This document shows positions 1 through 11,300 of a DNA stretch of 64,000 nt, one piece after another. The DNA lies in NCBI GenBank assembly GCA_964035575.1, contig OZ037926.1, forward strand, positions 1,116,001-1,180,000, given 5' to 3'. The position numbers were made by a program, and so were the translations under genes. The DNA comes from Rhynchopus sp. YZ270_cl-10 (lineage: Eukaryota > Euglenozoa > Diplonemea > Diplonemida > Diplonemidae). Position 1 is the first letter of the stretch. Each line of letters begins with the position of its first letter. The notes beneath the pieces are model-generated. The model ran no database searches, was not told where the DNA came from, and saw only the letters and a program-made list of their open reading frames with translations.

Positions 1-180
1 AAAAAAGTTTTTCAAACACAAAAAAGTAATCACTTCCCCCTTGAGTACACATTATTTTCCAATTCAACCCGAAAAAGAAATAACCCCCAACACACACACG
101 CCCTCTACTCTACCCCCCTTTGTGCGATTTTCTCTTTCCCTCTTCCCAGCCTTGTTCTGTTCGGGAACTTTTTTTTTCTA

Positions 181-525
181 GGTGACTAAGCACTGCGAGG
201 GCTTAGTCTTAGATCCCATCTTACAAAACACTTTTCTTTGAAAAAAAAAATGTGCACGCGGCACATTCAAATTTTCTTTTCAAGGTGACTGAGTACGAGA
301 GGCCTTAGTCATCTTATAAACTGTTCTTTCTTTCAGTGCCCCAAATTTCTATGGATGTAGGGACTGCATGGTTGGGTGGTCCACCCCCCCGGTACAGCCG
401 GTCATTGTACCAAAAGGTACACTGTTCACGAGAGGGCTTTGTATTTCGACCTTCTTTCTTTCAGTGCCCCGCATCCTTCCTATTGGACGGTGAGGTGTTC
501 GCACCCTTCAACCCCTCTTTATAAC
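181..525 (+). repeat. Dispersed repeat cluster, modules A-A-B-D
   Basis: Two copies of module A lie at 181-230 and 283-322 (pattern GGTGACTnAG...GAGGCTTAGTC...ATCTTA). A module B copy is at 416-450 (GGTACACTGT-CACGAGAGGG then CTTTGTATTTC). Module D is at 462-525 (CAGTGCCCCGCATCC, then ACGGTGAGGTGTTCGCAC, then TTCAACCCCTCTTTATAA). The same modules recur in the same order near 26.1, 27.0 and 32.7 kb. Each is followed by a pyrimidine-rich stretch, several ending in CAG. The function is unknown. Confidence 0.6.
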
Positions 526-556
526 CACACCTCTATCTCTTTGCTGTGTTCCTCTT

Positions 557-797
557 CACGACGGTGAAGTAAATGGCATGATATGTGCCTTTCCATGTAC
601 AATGACATGTGAAGAGAGCAGTGACATGTAAAATGAAATGTACTTACATGTCATTTTACATGTAGGTTGTTTGACCTTTTTACGGTCAATATTCGTTACC
701 GCACAGTGTCATTTTGCATGAAAAATGACATGTGTTTTGCATGTAAAAAAAGTTACAGGAAAAAAGTACATGTCATGTCATTTACTTCACCGTCGTG
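557..797. mobile_element. TIR element (MITE), CACGACGG family, copy 1
   Basis: The left end CACGACGGTGAAGTAAATG (557-575) is exactly complementary to the right end (779-797). The similarity continues inward for about 13 more bases with three mismatches. The interior has palindromic ACATGT-rich stretches and no coding capacity. A second, more diverged member lies at 7277-7553. The target duplication is not clear (TT or TTC at most). This looks like a non-autonomous DNA element mobilised by an unknown transposase. Confidence 0.65.
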
Positions 798-1941
798 TTC
801 CCCCCCCAGGAATCCCTCCCTCCCTTCCCCCTATCGACTGTGAAGCACATTCATCTTACAAAGTATCTTTCCAAAGTGACCTAGCAAGAAGCTGAGGCCC
901 AATCTACACAACCGTTCTTTCTCTCTCCCTTCTTTGTTGGGCGGGTCCCCCGGGGACGAATCGTTCCTGCCGTTTTTGGGAGGGGGTAGGGGGAGAAGAG
1001 GCAGTTCGACTGCAAAAGGGATTTTTTTTTCTCTCTTTGGGGTTGAAGATGATCTGCATCTACACCTTTGAAAATTCATTAGCCTTCGGGCGACCTTGTG
1101 TACAGAACCCGTCCTCGGACAGGTGATTGTCGAAACTACAAAAAAAACTTTGAGTACAGAACTTTGTTCCGTTTTTGGAGCGAAGTGATTGTCGACACAA
1201 CAAAAAATGGACAGTGCAGGACTGCTGTGGTAACCACACTATTCCAACACCCCCGCCTTTAAAAAAAAACAAAAAGGAAAAAAAAAAAAATACACGCCAC
1301 TGCTGTAATAGGTAAGAGTCATTTGCAACTGCCAACCCCCTTTAGAGAGCTGACTAAGCATGCAAGGCTTATGTTCATCTTATAAACTTTCCCCACCCCC
1401 TTTTGGTATAAAAAAAAAATTTTTTTTTGATAGAAAAGACGTCGTAAAGATTTCGTTAAATATAAAAAGAACATGGCCAAGAACGCACACGGGGGGCTGC
1501 ACGGTCTCCCCTTTGTGGGTGCCCTACCCTTTTTTTTTTTTTTTTTTTTTTTGTTTTTTTTTTATTTTTTGTGCAAGAAACCAAGAAATACAACCGTATT
1601 TTGAACTTTGTGAAGAAACCTTTTGTTTTGTTGTTTTGCCTTTATGTGTAAGGCTCTACAACAATAGGGGGTTTAGCTGAACCTTCGACTACACACATCC
1701 TATCGTTATAATGTCATTAAATGATTTCAAAAAAAAAAACTGCGGTCCATCGTGCCTTTCTGTGCTAGACTTTTTCATTTTTCTTCCTGTTTTTGGGGCT
1801 TAATGCCCCCCTCATCCCCCTTTTTTTTGGGGGGAAACGACAACGTGGATTATAAAAATGTCTACATTTTTAGAGTCCTTATTGTCATTTCCCCCTTTTT
1901 TTGATTCTGCTTCAAACGGACAGAGGAAAGGAGAACAGTTA

Positions 1942-2105
1942 CAGTAGGAGAAGAAACTTGGCGACCAAAAAAAAAAAATTGGCGATTCACTAAAACAACC
2001 AAGTTTTCAAAAAAAATAATTGGCGATCAAATAATATTGGCGGATTTTGGGGGTTTTCTTGGCAATTGGCGACTTTTTTGGTCGCCAATATTACTTATCC
2101 TACTG
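1942..2105. mobile_element. Tc1/mariner-like MITE with TA target duplication
   Basis: Imperfect terminal inverted repeats start CAGTAGGA and run about 32 bp, both containing TTGGCGACCAAAAAA. They bound a 164-bp AT-rich core. A TA dinucleotide sits immediately outside both ends (1940-1941 and 2106-2107), as expected for Tc1/mariner superfamily integration. There is no transposase ORF. The core repeats the word TTGGCGA several times. Confidence 0.6.
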
Positions 2106-2337
2106 TATCTTAATTCTTTCTTTGGGTACTATTTCGAACAGCGCATATCTTGGTGGGAGGTGATGATGAGGTGATGTTCGAAACACCAAGAAGCAAGAAA
2201 AATGTGTTCTTTATTTCTTTTCGCAACGTCTCTTTTCAGGCCTTTTGCTAACTTTGGGATTTTCCCCCTGAATGGCATGATGGTCAAAAAAAAAATAATT
2301 TCCTGGAAAAAAAGTACATTCCGAGCTTTCCCACCTG

Positions 2338-2405
2338 GTAAAAGCGGTCGTCGCGCGCTTCGCGCGCGCCTCCCTGCCAGCCACAGGGTGGAGAGGCGAA
2401 GGGTC
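2338..2405. repeat. Fragment related to the 19.5-20.2 kb TIR element
   Basis: About 68 bp (AAAGCGGTCGTCGCGCGC, then a TTCGCGCGCGCC hairpin, then a GTGGAGAGGCGAAGGGT tail) is nearly identical to 19617-19685, which lies inside the TIR element there. It is probably a fragment of the same family. The inner CGCGCGCTTCGCGCGCG can form a tight hairpin. Confidence 0.6.
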
Positions 2406-2731
2406 AGTTTTGCAAGATCACAAAAACGGAATCTAATCCTTTATTAACGGTGCTTGGTCTTGCGCCTTACGTACACTAACCGTACAAAATCAATACGTCT
2501 GCCAGAAGCAGGGGCTGTTGCAACAGTTGGGTCACTTTGAAATAACAATGGTCAAATTTTTGCAGCTTGGGTCAAGTTTCATTTCTGGCTGCAAAATGCA
2601 AGGGAATCCCCTTAGACATTGTAAAATGGCACCGTAGGCAGGAAGAAAATAGCGTACAGCGCGAGCGAAGCGAGCGGGAATTTTTTTTGAGGTATACCTC
2701 CGCGAGCGCAGCGAGCAGAAAATTTTTAGGG

Positions 2732-2875
2732 TGCCATCACGCCATCATGCCATCATGCCATCATGCCATCATGCCATCATGCCATCATGCCATCATGCCA
2801 TCATGCCATCATGCCATCATGCCATCATGCCATCATGCCATCATGCCATCATGCCATCATGCCATCATGCCATCT
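2732..2875. repeat. (GCCATCAT)n satellite, about 18 copies
   Basis: A pure 8-bp tandem array with one early variant unit (GCCATCAC). Short inverse-orientation remnants (ATGATGGC) follow at about 2927-2948 and 2976-2996. Frames through the array spell Met-Pro-Ser-Cys-His-His-Ala-Ile but have no other coding support, so I treat it as noncoding. Confidence 0.9.
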
Positions 2876-3715
2876 GGGGGGAAATCCCCAGGTGATGGAG
2901 AGCGAAAGCCCTGCCCCACCACCCCGTGGCATGATGGTGGCATGATGGAAAAAAAAATAAAAAACGCCCAAAAACGTGGCATGATGGCATGATGGTTAGC
3001 AAAAGGCCTGGTCTCTTTTGCAAAAAAAAAAAAAAAAAATCAAAAGATTTTCAAAGAGTACGCTGATGGACAAAAATTCCATCTTTCGATTGAAAGTATT
3101 AATCATTTTTTTTTTTTTTTCGCAAAGTCTCTCACTACTCTGAACCCCCTTTTAAAAAGCGCGTTGGCACTTTCAAGTTTTTCCTCCAAATCTTAGATTT
3201 TGAAAAAATTATGAAACGGAAACCAAGCCAAGGCAATTTTTTTTTATCCCATACCGGCCCCTGGGAAGCCATCGTTCTTTCATTAATCCTGATTGGACGT
3301 GTCTGAATAGGACGTCCTTTGTTGTACTTTTTTGATTTTTACCTTCTTTTCGTTTAGAAACGAAAGTATGAAATAATTGATTTCAAAGTACAATTATGAA
3401 CCTAACTTTTTATATGCTAAATAGACGGTAATCTGACAGAGTCTGAATGACTCTCGACTCTGTCAACAAACATGACGTGGTTGGTATTAGTCTTGTTTGT
3501 TCTCTATACCCCCTTTTTTTTACCTTTAAATTTTCCCTCCTCATATACTATCAATTTATTGATTGCCTATGATGAAAATACTTTAAATTTTCGTTTTTTT
3601 GTTTTTGTTTTTGTTTTTGTTTTGAAACTATTTCAAATAATTTGTTTCTATTTTGAAATCTGTTACAACATGACGTAGCAACAGCAACGAGTTTTTTTTT
3701 TAATCAAGGTGACTA

Positions 3716-3813
3716 TCACCTGATTTTTACCCCGCGTATAGGCGCGTAAAGGCTGGGTAAAATGGGTGGGGTTTGGCCTTTACGCGCCTATACGCGGGGT
3801 AAAAATCAGGTGA
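3716..3813. mobile_element. Perfect foldback MITE, 98 bp, TSD GACTA
   Basis: Two 38-bp arms (3716-3753 and 3776-3813) are exact reverse complements around a 22-nt spacer. The pentamer GACTA occurs directly on both sides (3711-3715 and 3814-3818), a target duplication. Removing the element restores a continuous module A repeat (GGTGACTA followed by GGCGAGGATCATC), so the insertion went into an existing dispersed repeat. The perfect arms and duplication suggest a young insertion. A transcript would form a long hairpin. Confidence 0.85.
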
Positions 3814-4048
3814 GACTAGGCGAGGATCATCCTGCCAACTGTTCTCTTTAAATCAAAGATGGGGTATGCGCCCGAAAGGCGCCTTCATCGTACTAGCTTT
3901 CTTTGTTTCACTTACCTGCATGCACAAGAGGTTCGTCTGAAAAAAAAATATATTGACTTTTGCAACATAATGTGCGAGAAGCACCTTTTGTCTTCAAAGT
4001 TTTGTTCTTTACCTTTCGTTGCAACCTTTTTTGAGTCGCGTTTCCTTG

Positions 4049-4206
4049 CTAAAGGTGGCCAAGACACACAGGGGCTTAGGCCCCCGTCTCTCCCTACTCT
4101 GTTTCTCTTCCTTTTACACCTGTTGTTGGCCGCAGGGTACTTTATGCTTTCATCCAGATGGCAGGCATCGTGGGTCGATCATAGGAGGTGCCTGCATCAG
4201 TACCTA
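4049..4206 (+). repeat. Dispersed repeat, modules A and C
   Basis: A diverged module A (from about 4049) is followed by a pyrimidine tract and module C (about 4130-4206): GCAGGGTACTT..CATCC, GATGGCAGGCATCGTG, then GGAGGTGCCTGCATCAG. The same C module occurs at 27028-27076 and 32736-32805, each time downstream of an A module. Confidence 0.55.
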
Positions 4207-4659
4207 TTCCTTCTCTTTTGAGTAAAGTGCATTTTTTTTAACCCCAGGTTTGCACTTCATCTCTATGTGTGCCCCCCTTAGAGATATGCCCGGTACGACC
4301 CCCACCGTCTTTCCACGTACAGTAACTACATCAAAAATAATCTTGTTCTTCAAAAATACATTTGTGAGAGTTTCCTTTTAGACCTGGGTTCCCTCGCAAG
4401 GGCCGTGGTGGTTTCTTTCTTGTTTTAGATGTAAAAAAAAAACACGAGAGGCTTAGGTTCATTCTTATTAACCCCCTTTTTTTTTCTTGATACCGTAGGT
4501 ATGGTCGCTGGGATGAACATCGTAAAAAAAAACCCTTCTCCTTTTTCGAAAAAAAAAATTTGGAGGGGGGATCAGGCTTGTACTGATCCCCTCTGACACA
4601 GAGGTTGTTCCTTTTGGGCATCCATTTCTGGGAGTTTTGAAGAGAAAAAAAAAGTGAAG

Positions 4660-4702
4660 TTCATCCTCGGGTGTCAACACTAATACAACAAAGTTTTCAA
4701 AA
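4660..4702 (+). repeat. Dispersed repeat module E
   Basis: The motif CTCGGGTG..CACTAATACAAC followed by AAGTTTTCAAAAA recurs at 12211-12250 (inside the TPR-gene intron) and 34394-34432. Copies are about 40 bp and diverged. Origin unknown. Confidence 0.5.
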
Positions 4703-5411
4703 AAAGAGTTTTTTGTTGTTTGTATGACGTGGGTACGAACGCACCGACTAAAGACGAACAGGGATTTTATTATTTTTCTACTTTTTCTCTGAGACGTTGT
4801 GTACAAAAAGAGAGGCACATTAGGCACGATGCACATCCTTTTGGGGAGTCTTCTTTTTTAGCTAGGTGACGAAGCACATATGAGGCCTGGTATCATCTTT
4901 ACCGGCACCTTTCCTTTAGATGCCTTTCTGCCTATCATAGAATATTAACAATACACAAAACCGTGGAGTCACACGAAAAAAAAGCGAGGTGATTACACGT
5001 CGTTAAATTATCAAACAAATAAAATAAAAACCAAACCTGGACAGGGTTCTGTGAAAGGGGAGGGTTTCGAACTTTCCCCCCAGCTGTACAGGTGGCCACC
5101 TGCGTGAGCGTTTTTTGTATATTTTGTGCGTGCCTATGAAAATTATAAAACTCAAAGAAGCGCGCCGACGAGAGGGTTATATACCGGTCAAGTTATTTCC
5201 TCATTCTTTCAGGAGACTTTGAAAAGGTGTCATGGATGTCTCCCGTTGGGGTACATTCAGCCTTCAAAGGTCCCTCCCTTTTTTTTTTTTGTTTTCCCTG
5301 TGTGCTCTTTTCCACCCATAACTTTCCCCACTTCATCACAGTGTCGTTTTTTCCTCCCGTGTGCCTGCTTATAGTTTCCCTGTCAGCAATTCCCAACATA
5401 TTTATGCTTTT

Positions 5412-5450
5412 GGTACACTGTCACGAGAGGGCTTTGTATTTCAAGTCAAC
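5412..5450 (+). repeat. Dispersed repeat module B
   Basis: GGTACACTGTCACGAGAGGG followed by CTTTGTATTTCAAGTCAA. Almost identical copies lie at 19439-19476 and 26167-26205, with a more diverged one at 416-450. They are more conserved than the surrounding DNA. Confidence 0.7.
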
Positions 5451-7276
5451 CCCTACTTTTTATTCGTTTCATTTTGTGCATGAAACATTTTTCTTTTTCA
5501 CGTTTTGCAAAAACAAAAAAGATGGGACCTTACTTTTTGATCCCTATTACCTATGATCTCAATTTATTGAATGCATATGTTGACATAATTGTATCTAAGA
5601 CAAAAGGAAAATATCTCACAGATCACACTAGGTTGGGCAGGTCTCACCCCCAGTACCCCTCCCTCCCATACTGCACTACCTGCATTACGCCTTTGTGTCG
5701 ACACAGACCACCCTCTCTTCTCCCCCTCCCTCTGTAACAAAGTACAAGACAAAAACAGAAGCTTTTTTCACCTTTTGTCCCCTTTTTTTAACTTTTCTTA
5801 CAACCCCTCTCTCTCTCTCACGTCGAACTAGTCGGGGGGGGACTTTCTAGAAGTGTTACTAGGCAAAATGACTAGTGTTTTGCGTAGTGTTACACCAGTA
5901 ACGCTACCGGTTTAGCACAGTAGTCGTGACGATTAGTAGTCGCCACTAGTAGCCCCCCCTTGACCGGTCTGCCGTGCTCTCTTCCTCTCTTCCCCTCTGC
6001 ACGCCTTGGAGAAGATGCCCTGTCTTCTTCGGCGTTCTGTTCGTCCGTTCTCTTTTTTTTGCCCCATCCCCACCCGGTTGCCTCCTTAGATGTGTGGGGA
6101 CCACTCATTTGCGTACAAAAGAATCGTTTTAGGAAGGGAGGACAAAGTAAGGTGTAGGTAGGGGGAGGGAGGGGGGGAAGGAGGAGGAGGGGGAACAGTG
6201 ATGTTCTGATAAGCCGTTGCCATGTGTTGTGCGCAGTTTCCCCTCCACTAAATCTTCTTTTTTTGCACTTTTCATGTGTTTTCTGCTCTTTTTTTTTATG
6301 TTCTTTATGTTCTTTGGACGAAAAATAGTACGCAAATGGTTTTTCTTCACTTTTTCCCCTCTTTTTTTGCGTAAACAGTAGTCAATTATTCATTTGGAAA
6401 AATCATGTACCCGATTTAAAGTTGGTGCATTTTTCTTTTGGTAGAAGTGTGTGCGCAAGAGGCACATTCATCATGTCAAGGATGCTTTGATGTGTACACC
6501 GGGTGTCTTACCCCCTTGGTCTTACCCCCCTTTCTTCTTCAAGGTTGCGGGCGCAGCTAGGCTTCAACCTCTTTCCCCTTTCAAGGTTTTTTCTCTCTCT
6601 TTTCCCTCTCTATTGTTGAAAAGATGGTATCTCAGTGGTCGCATCTTTTCAAAGCCTTTTTTCTGTTTTGTTTGGTTCAGTTTCTAACGGAAAGTAAGGA
6701 TTGCACAAAAAAAGGGGGCAAGCCGCGCACAGGCAAATTGTACTAGTAGTGTGCGAACTATTATTTCTCTCTCTTCTTCCAGTGCCCTGCGTCCGCCGAA
6801 TGGTGAGGCGTTGGTGCACGACTACGTTCCCCCAGGATCATGGCACACCTGTTTATTCAAAAGTGACCAACACATAAGCCCTCTGGTAACGATGCCATTA
6901 GGTACGACACGAACAGAAGGGTGTACGTATTTTTCCAATCAAACGGTTGATAAGGTGAGCTACACACAACCCAAAGATTTTTTTTTTTTTTTTGGTTCAC
7001 CTTTTTGTGTCGACCCTTTTTCTCTTTCCCACCCTTCCTGCCACAAGATGCAGTGGGTTTCAATTCATCTGTCACGCTTCTCTTTTTTTGCTCTTTTTTT
7101 ATGCACCCGTTTATTCAAGGTAACGTAAGCACTAAGAGGCATAGGTACTCTTCTCCAAACACCCATCTCTATTTTAAGGAGACATGCCTCATGTGTGCCA
7201 AAGGTTCAATTTCCCCCCCTTTTTCTCACCGAAAGTGTATCAAATCACTTCTCCCCGCAAAACAAGATGTATTGCG

Positions 7277-7553
7277 CACGGTAAAGTAAATGACTTGGAC
7301 AGTGGCTTTATTTGTGTCATCTCATGAAGGAGGAAATAGAAACAAATCGTTTTGAACACACTTTGCGGTTCTCAGGGACGAACCGCGCTGCAGAAGCCAC
7401 TCCTCACCAAACAGGTCGAGGTGTGGTGCGTTTCACCACAACCTGTCTCCCATGGGTTTTATCGTGGGATGAGTGTTAAGTTTCTATTTTGGTTTCACCG
7501 TTGTAAGATAACGGGGAAACTAACAAGTCAAGTCATTTACTTTCACTGTCGTG
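7277..7553. mobile_element. TIR element (MITE), CACGACGG family, copy 2
   Basis: The left end (CACGGTAAAGTAAATGACTTG) and the complement of the right end (CACGACAGTGAAAG, then TAAATGACTTG) match each other imperfectly. They also match the ends of the element at 557-797. The roughly 277-bp body has no coding capacity and is not evidently similar inside. An older member of the same TIR family. Confidence 0.55.
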
Positions 7554-8360
7554 CGGTATAGCAAAATTCCCCCGCCTTATGGTTGGGAGACCGTCGAAAA
7601 AAGCATAAGAAACAGCTCGCCGGTATTTGGCTGTGCCTGTGTCAGTAAGGATCTTTTATTTCCTCCCAATTTAACGAAGTTTTTCCGCTTGGCTTTCACA
7701 CTTCGCTTACTCAAACCTCCCCAATACAGGGTAGGTTGCAGGTAGCATACAGACAGTTTTATCCCTTATTATTATTTTTCATTAGTTCTTTCCTTTCGTT
7801 CCTGCTTTCCCATCTGTTTTATTGCTTTCGAAAAAATGAAATAAAAAGTAGTGAAGCTCCTCTGGTGTCTCCACTAATATTACTAAAAAAAAAAAAAAAA
7901 TGCGGAGCAGTGTCTGTGAACATAGTCTTAGAGATATGATTTAAAGTACTAACCTGTCTTTTGACGGGGTGAACGCATTTTTTTGGCCCACAAAATATAA
8001 TTTGCGGGTCGTGCCCTTTTAAAAAAAAGTGTTCTTTCATTTGCCCTCCAAGCCTCGCCTTCAACCCCTTTCCCCATTCCTACACACTACAGGGGGGTTA
8101 CTGCCCAACACAACCCCCTCCTCCCTCACCCCCCCTCCCAACCTCAGATATAAAGGTCACACTGCTCACGCCTGGCAGGGCCAGAGTCAGGGGGCTTTTT
8201 TCTTTGTGTCCTGGGGTCTGGGCTACATCTTTACACCGGGGGGCTAGTCGTCCGCCCCACGCCCCTTCTGTTGGCTTGCCAAGTTGTCTATTTCGTGTGT
8301 GTTTTGACTCCACCGAACTTTCAAGATATAAGCTGATTTGATTTTCAACAAAGTGTTCCG

Positions 8361-11300
8361 ATGCAGCCCCATGAGCAGATCAAGAAGAGAAGTGCGCCGA
8401 ACCAGTTTGCTCCGAAGTCGTCGTTGTTCACACCTGCACGGGCGAATGAGGTTCCTGCACGGCTTGCGCCTGGGGGGCTGCAGACGCAGGCTCGCATTCT
8501 GTCGCCACCTGCTGCGGGTGCTGCAGGCAAGGCTGTGACGCTGAAGAAGCTGCAGGGTGGGAAGTGGGGGCGTGTCGTGGCGGACCCTGCACCTATGCCG
8601 CCCAAGGGCGCACCCTCGCCCAAGGTGCGTCCCGTGTTGCTGCCGGAGCATGGTGCGCGCATCAAGACGACGTCGCCACGATCGGGGCAAGGCTACAGCT
8701 CGCCACGTAGCCCCACACGGCGTGCGGAGGCTCCCCTCTCGTACACGATGTCGGGGCCAGCCTCGCCGCATGCGCTGCAGATGGAGCCGTTCCCGGGCTC
8801 GCGGAGTCCGTTCAAGAGTCCGACAAAGAGGCCGCCAGGCAGCACCGTGGTGTCGCCATGCGCGCCTGAGGCAGCTGTGCGGCGTGAGCATGAGGACGGC
8901 TGCTCCGTGCAAGACCTGACACCACCCTTCCGCGCAGAGCGTGTCCTCAAGAAGATCCACCTCGACGACTCAATGCCAAACTTCGACGATTCGCGTGCAA
9001 GCACACCGCAGTTCCGCATCAGTGCAGGCCTAGAGGTGCGGCAGGGTGTCGGGCCGCAGGCGATACACGGCTTTGCGACGAACCTGGATGCAGAGGAGCC
9101 TGGCATGGACCAGGCGCTGTGCTATAATGTGTGGGCGCACGGGGCAGAGGTCTTCGCCGAGGGGGGCCTGCCGGTGATCGACTGCGAGGGGACGCTCTTC
9201 TTCACACCTTCGTATCACGTAGGCGGCGTTACGATGGTCACCATCACACTCAGCGACAACGCTGCAATCCTGGACGGCGAAGTGCGGACCAGTGACCCTG
9301 TTGTGATGAAGCTGTCTGTCATCCCTGGGGCCTTGGTCGTGAAGAAGTCGAAAGACTGGCGCTCACAGACGAACAGGCAGATAATGGCCGTGGCAGTGCT
9401 GCCGGATGAGGAGTCGTGCGACGCACCGAGCATGGAGGAGCACCGCATCTTCCCGCCGTGGAACATCCACAAGCTGCGCGAGCGTGCCAAGGTCAAAGGG
9501 CACCAAGACAAGGCCGTACGGATGCTGCTTCCCGACATACCGGTCCGCTTCATCCACTCACACCGGCGCTGCTTCTTTGGCCAGCAGTACCTGCACACCA
9601 CCACACCCACTGCGTACGTTGTGCCCTCAGAGGAGGCAGAGGCAGACCTCACACAGCAGCTTGAACGTGCCACGGATGCAGCGCGTGCACCGCTTCTGCG
9701 CTCGCTCGCGACACTGCACTACGCACAGGGAGCGAAGGGCTACGAGAAGTGCAAGGCCGCGCTCACGCAGCTTGTAACCCAGGCAGCCTCTGCAGCGGGC
9801 CTGCAGGATGTGCATGTGGCGGAGGACAACATCCCTGCCCTGCGCGAGAAGGTCTCCCGCAGTGCCTCCATCACAGGCGAGACGGACGAGCTCACGCTGC
9901 AGCAGGACAGCTACGCAATGGCGCTGCTCGACCTGGCAGACTTCCTTACCTACAACGGCGGGTACCAAGAGGCGGAGCCGCTCATCCGCAAGGCGATTGC
10001 CGTATTCGAGGCGTGCCACGGTACGGACCACAAGAACACGCTTGTTGGGATGGAGCGTCTCGTCGCAGTGCTGTCGTGCCTGCACCGCTACGATGATGCG
10101 TGCGAGGCATCGGAGAAGATGCGCACTGCGGCAGAGCTGGTGCATCCGCACTGCGGGGCGGAGCTGGCGATCCTGCAGCACCTGTCAGCGTCGTGTGTGC
10201 TGCGTTGCACGAGCAGGCTGGACCAGCACACAGAGGCGCTGGCGATGCACAAGGCTGCGCACGCAGCCATCTCGCAGTGCACGAGAGTGCCCGACGCACG
10301 TCTGTTGGAGTCCTTCATGTACGTCGCGCACGCACTTTGCACGTTGGGCAAGTTTGATGAAGCAGCAGGCACCCGCAAGGAGGCAGTCGAGCTGCTTACC
10401 GCAACCCCACAGCTCCCAACGCACATGCTGGTGTTCCTCCCGTTGCTGCACTCGCTTGCAGCGCGTGCGATGCTTCTGAAGGGACGTCACAAGAGCAGCC
10501 TCGACAAGCAGGACGGTGCAGAGGACACCCTCCCTGCAGCAGCACAGTACTCCCCAGATGCGCTAGCCTGTGTCGAAGAGGCCGTGGTCGCGTACAGGCA
10601 GCTCTTCCAGCAGAATGAGAAGTCCGCCGAAACGCAGCTGGTGCGTACCGTGCTAGCAGGCGACCACGCGATGGCGGAGGGCCTCTTCTTCGCCGTCAAC
10701 ATGTGTGCCCTCACAGGCGGCGCCAAGGGCATAGGTGGCGCACTCTCGTCAGCCTCTGCGACAGAGGAGAGTGCGAACACTGCAGTTGCGTGCCAGATCC
10801 TTTCGACATATGTGTCGGAGCTGGAGCAGCTTGCACAGCACCACGTGCTCGCAACGTGCGGTAGCGTGCCTGCGGGTTCGCCATGTGCAGAGACGACTGC
10901 GGCGCCTGACGACGGGCACGCAGCGCAGGCGGGTGTGCGGCTGTTCACACGCTACTACGGGAGTGGGGTGGGGGTGGATGCGCCCAACCTGTACACGGTG
11001 CTGACGTCTGCCCTGCCGGACGTGCCCACTCTGCTGCGCCTGCTGGGCGCGACGGCAGCAGCCCTCGTAAACAAGGCACTATGGCTGGGAGTGAAGGACA
11101 GCCGTCTGCGGCGTGGTGTCGTGCTGGAGGCCAAGCGCCTCATCGACATGGTGGTGGCTGCGAACGACACACGCTGCCCCATCGACCCCTTCGCTGCTGC
11201 CTGCCTTGAGGTCAAGGCCGAGCTCGAGGACGAGGAGCTGCGCTACAAAGACGCGCTGCTCGCACTGGAGAAGGCACGCCTCTGCCTGGAGGCCGGCCGT

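Larger units (their letters stand above)
1..8360. other. Gene-poor 5' region
   Basis: No open frame here shows a recognisable domain or gene-like composition. The stretch is T/A-rich with many poly-A and poly-T runs. It contains several copies of a short dispersed repeat family (modules A to E), four TIR or foldback elements and an 8-bp satellite, listed separately. Short open frames are biased by homopolymers and read as runs of Phe or Lys. A short noncoding RNA or a highly diverged small exon cannot be excluded. Confidence 0.7.

Noticed and set aside
831-1335. Overlapping minus-strand open frames of 80-90 codons
   Set aside because: Composition is driven by poly-A/T runs (Phe/Lys strings). 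No homologous motif seen.
2732-2875. CRISPR-like regular repeat
   Set aside because: Units are contiguous 8-mers without spacers in a eukaryotic context.
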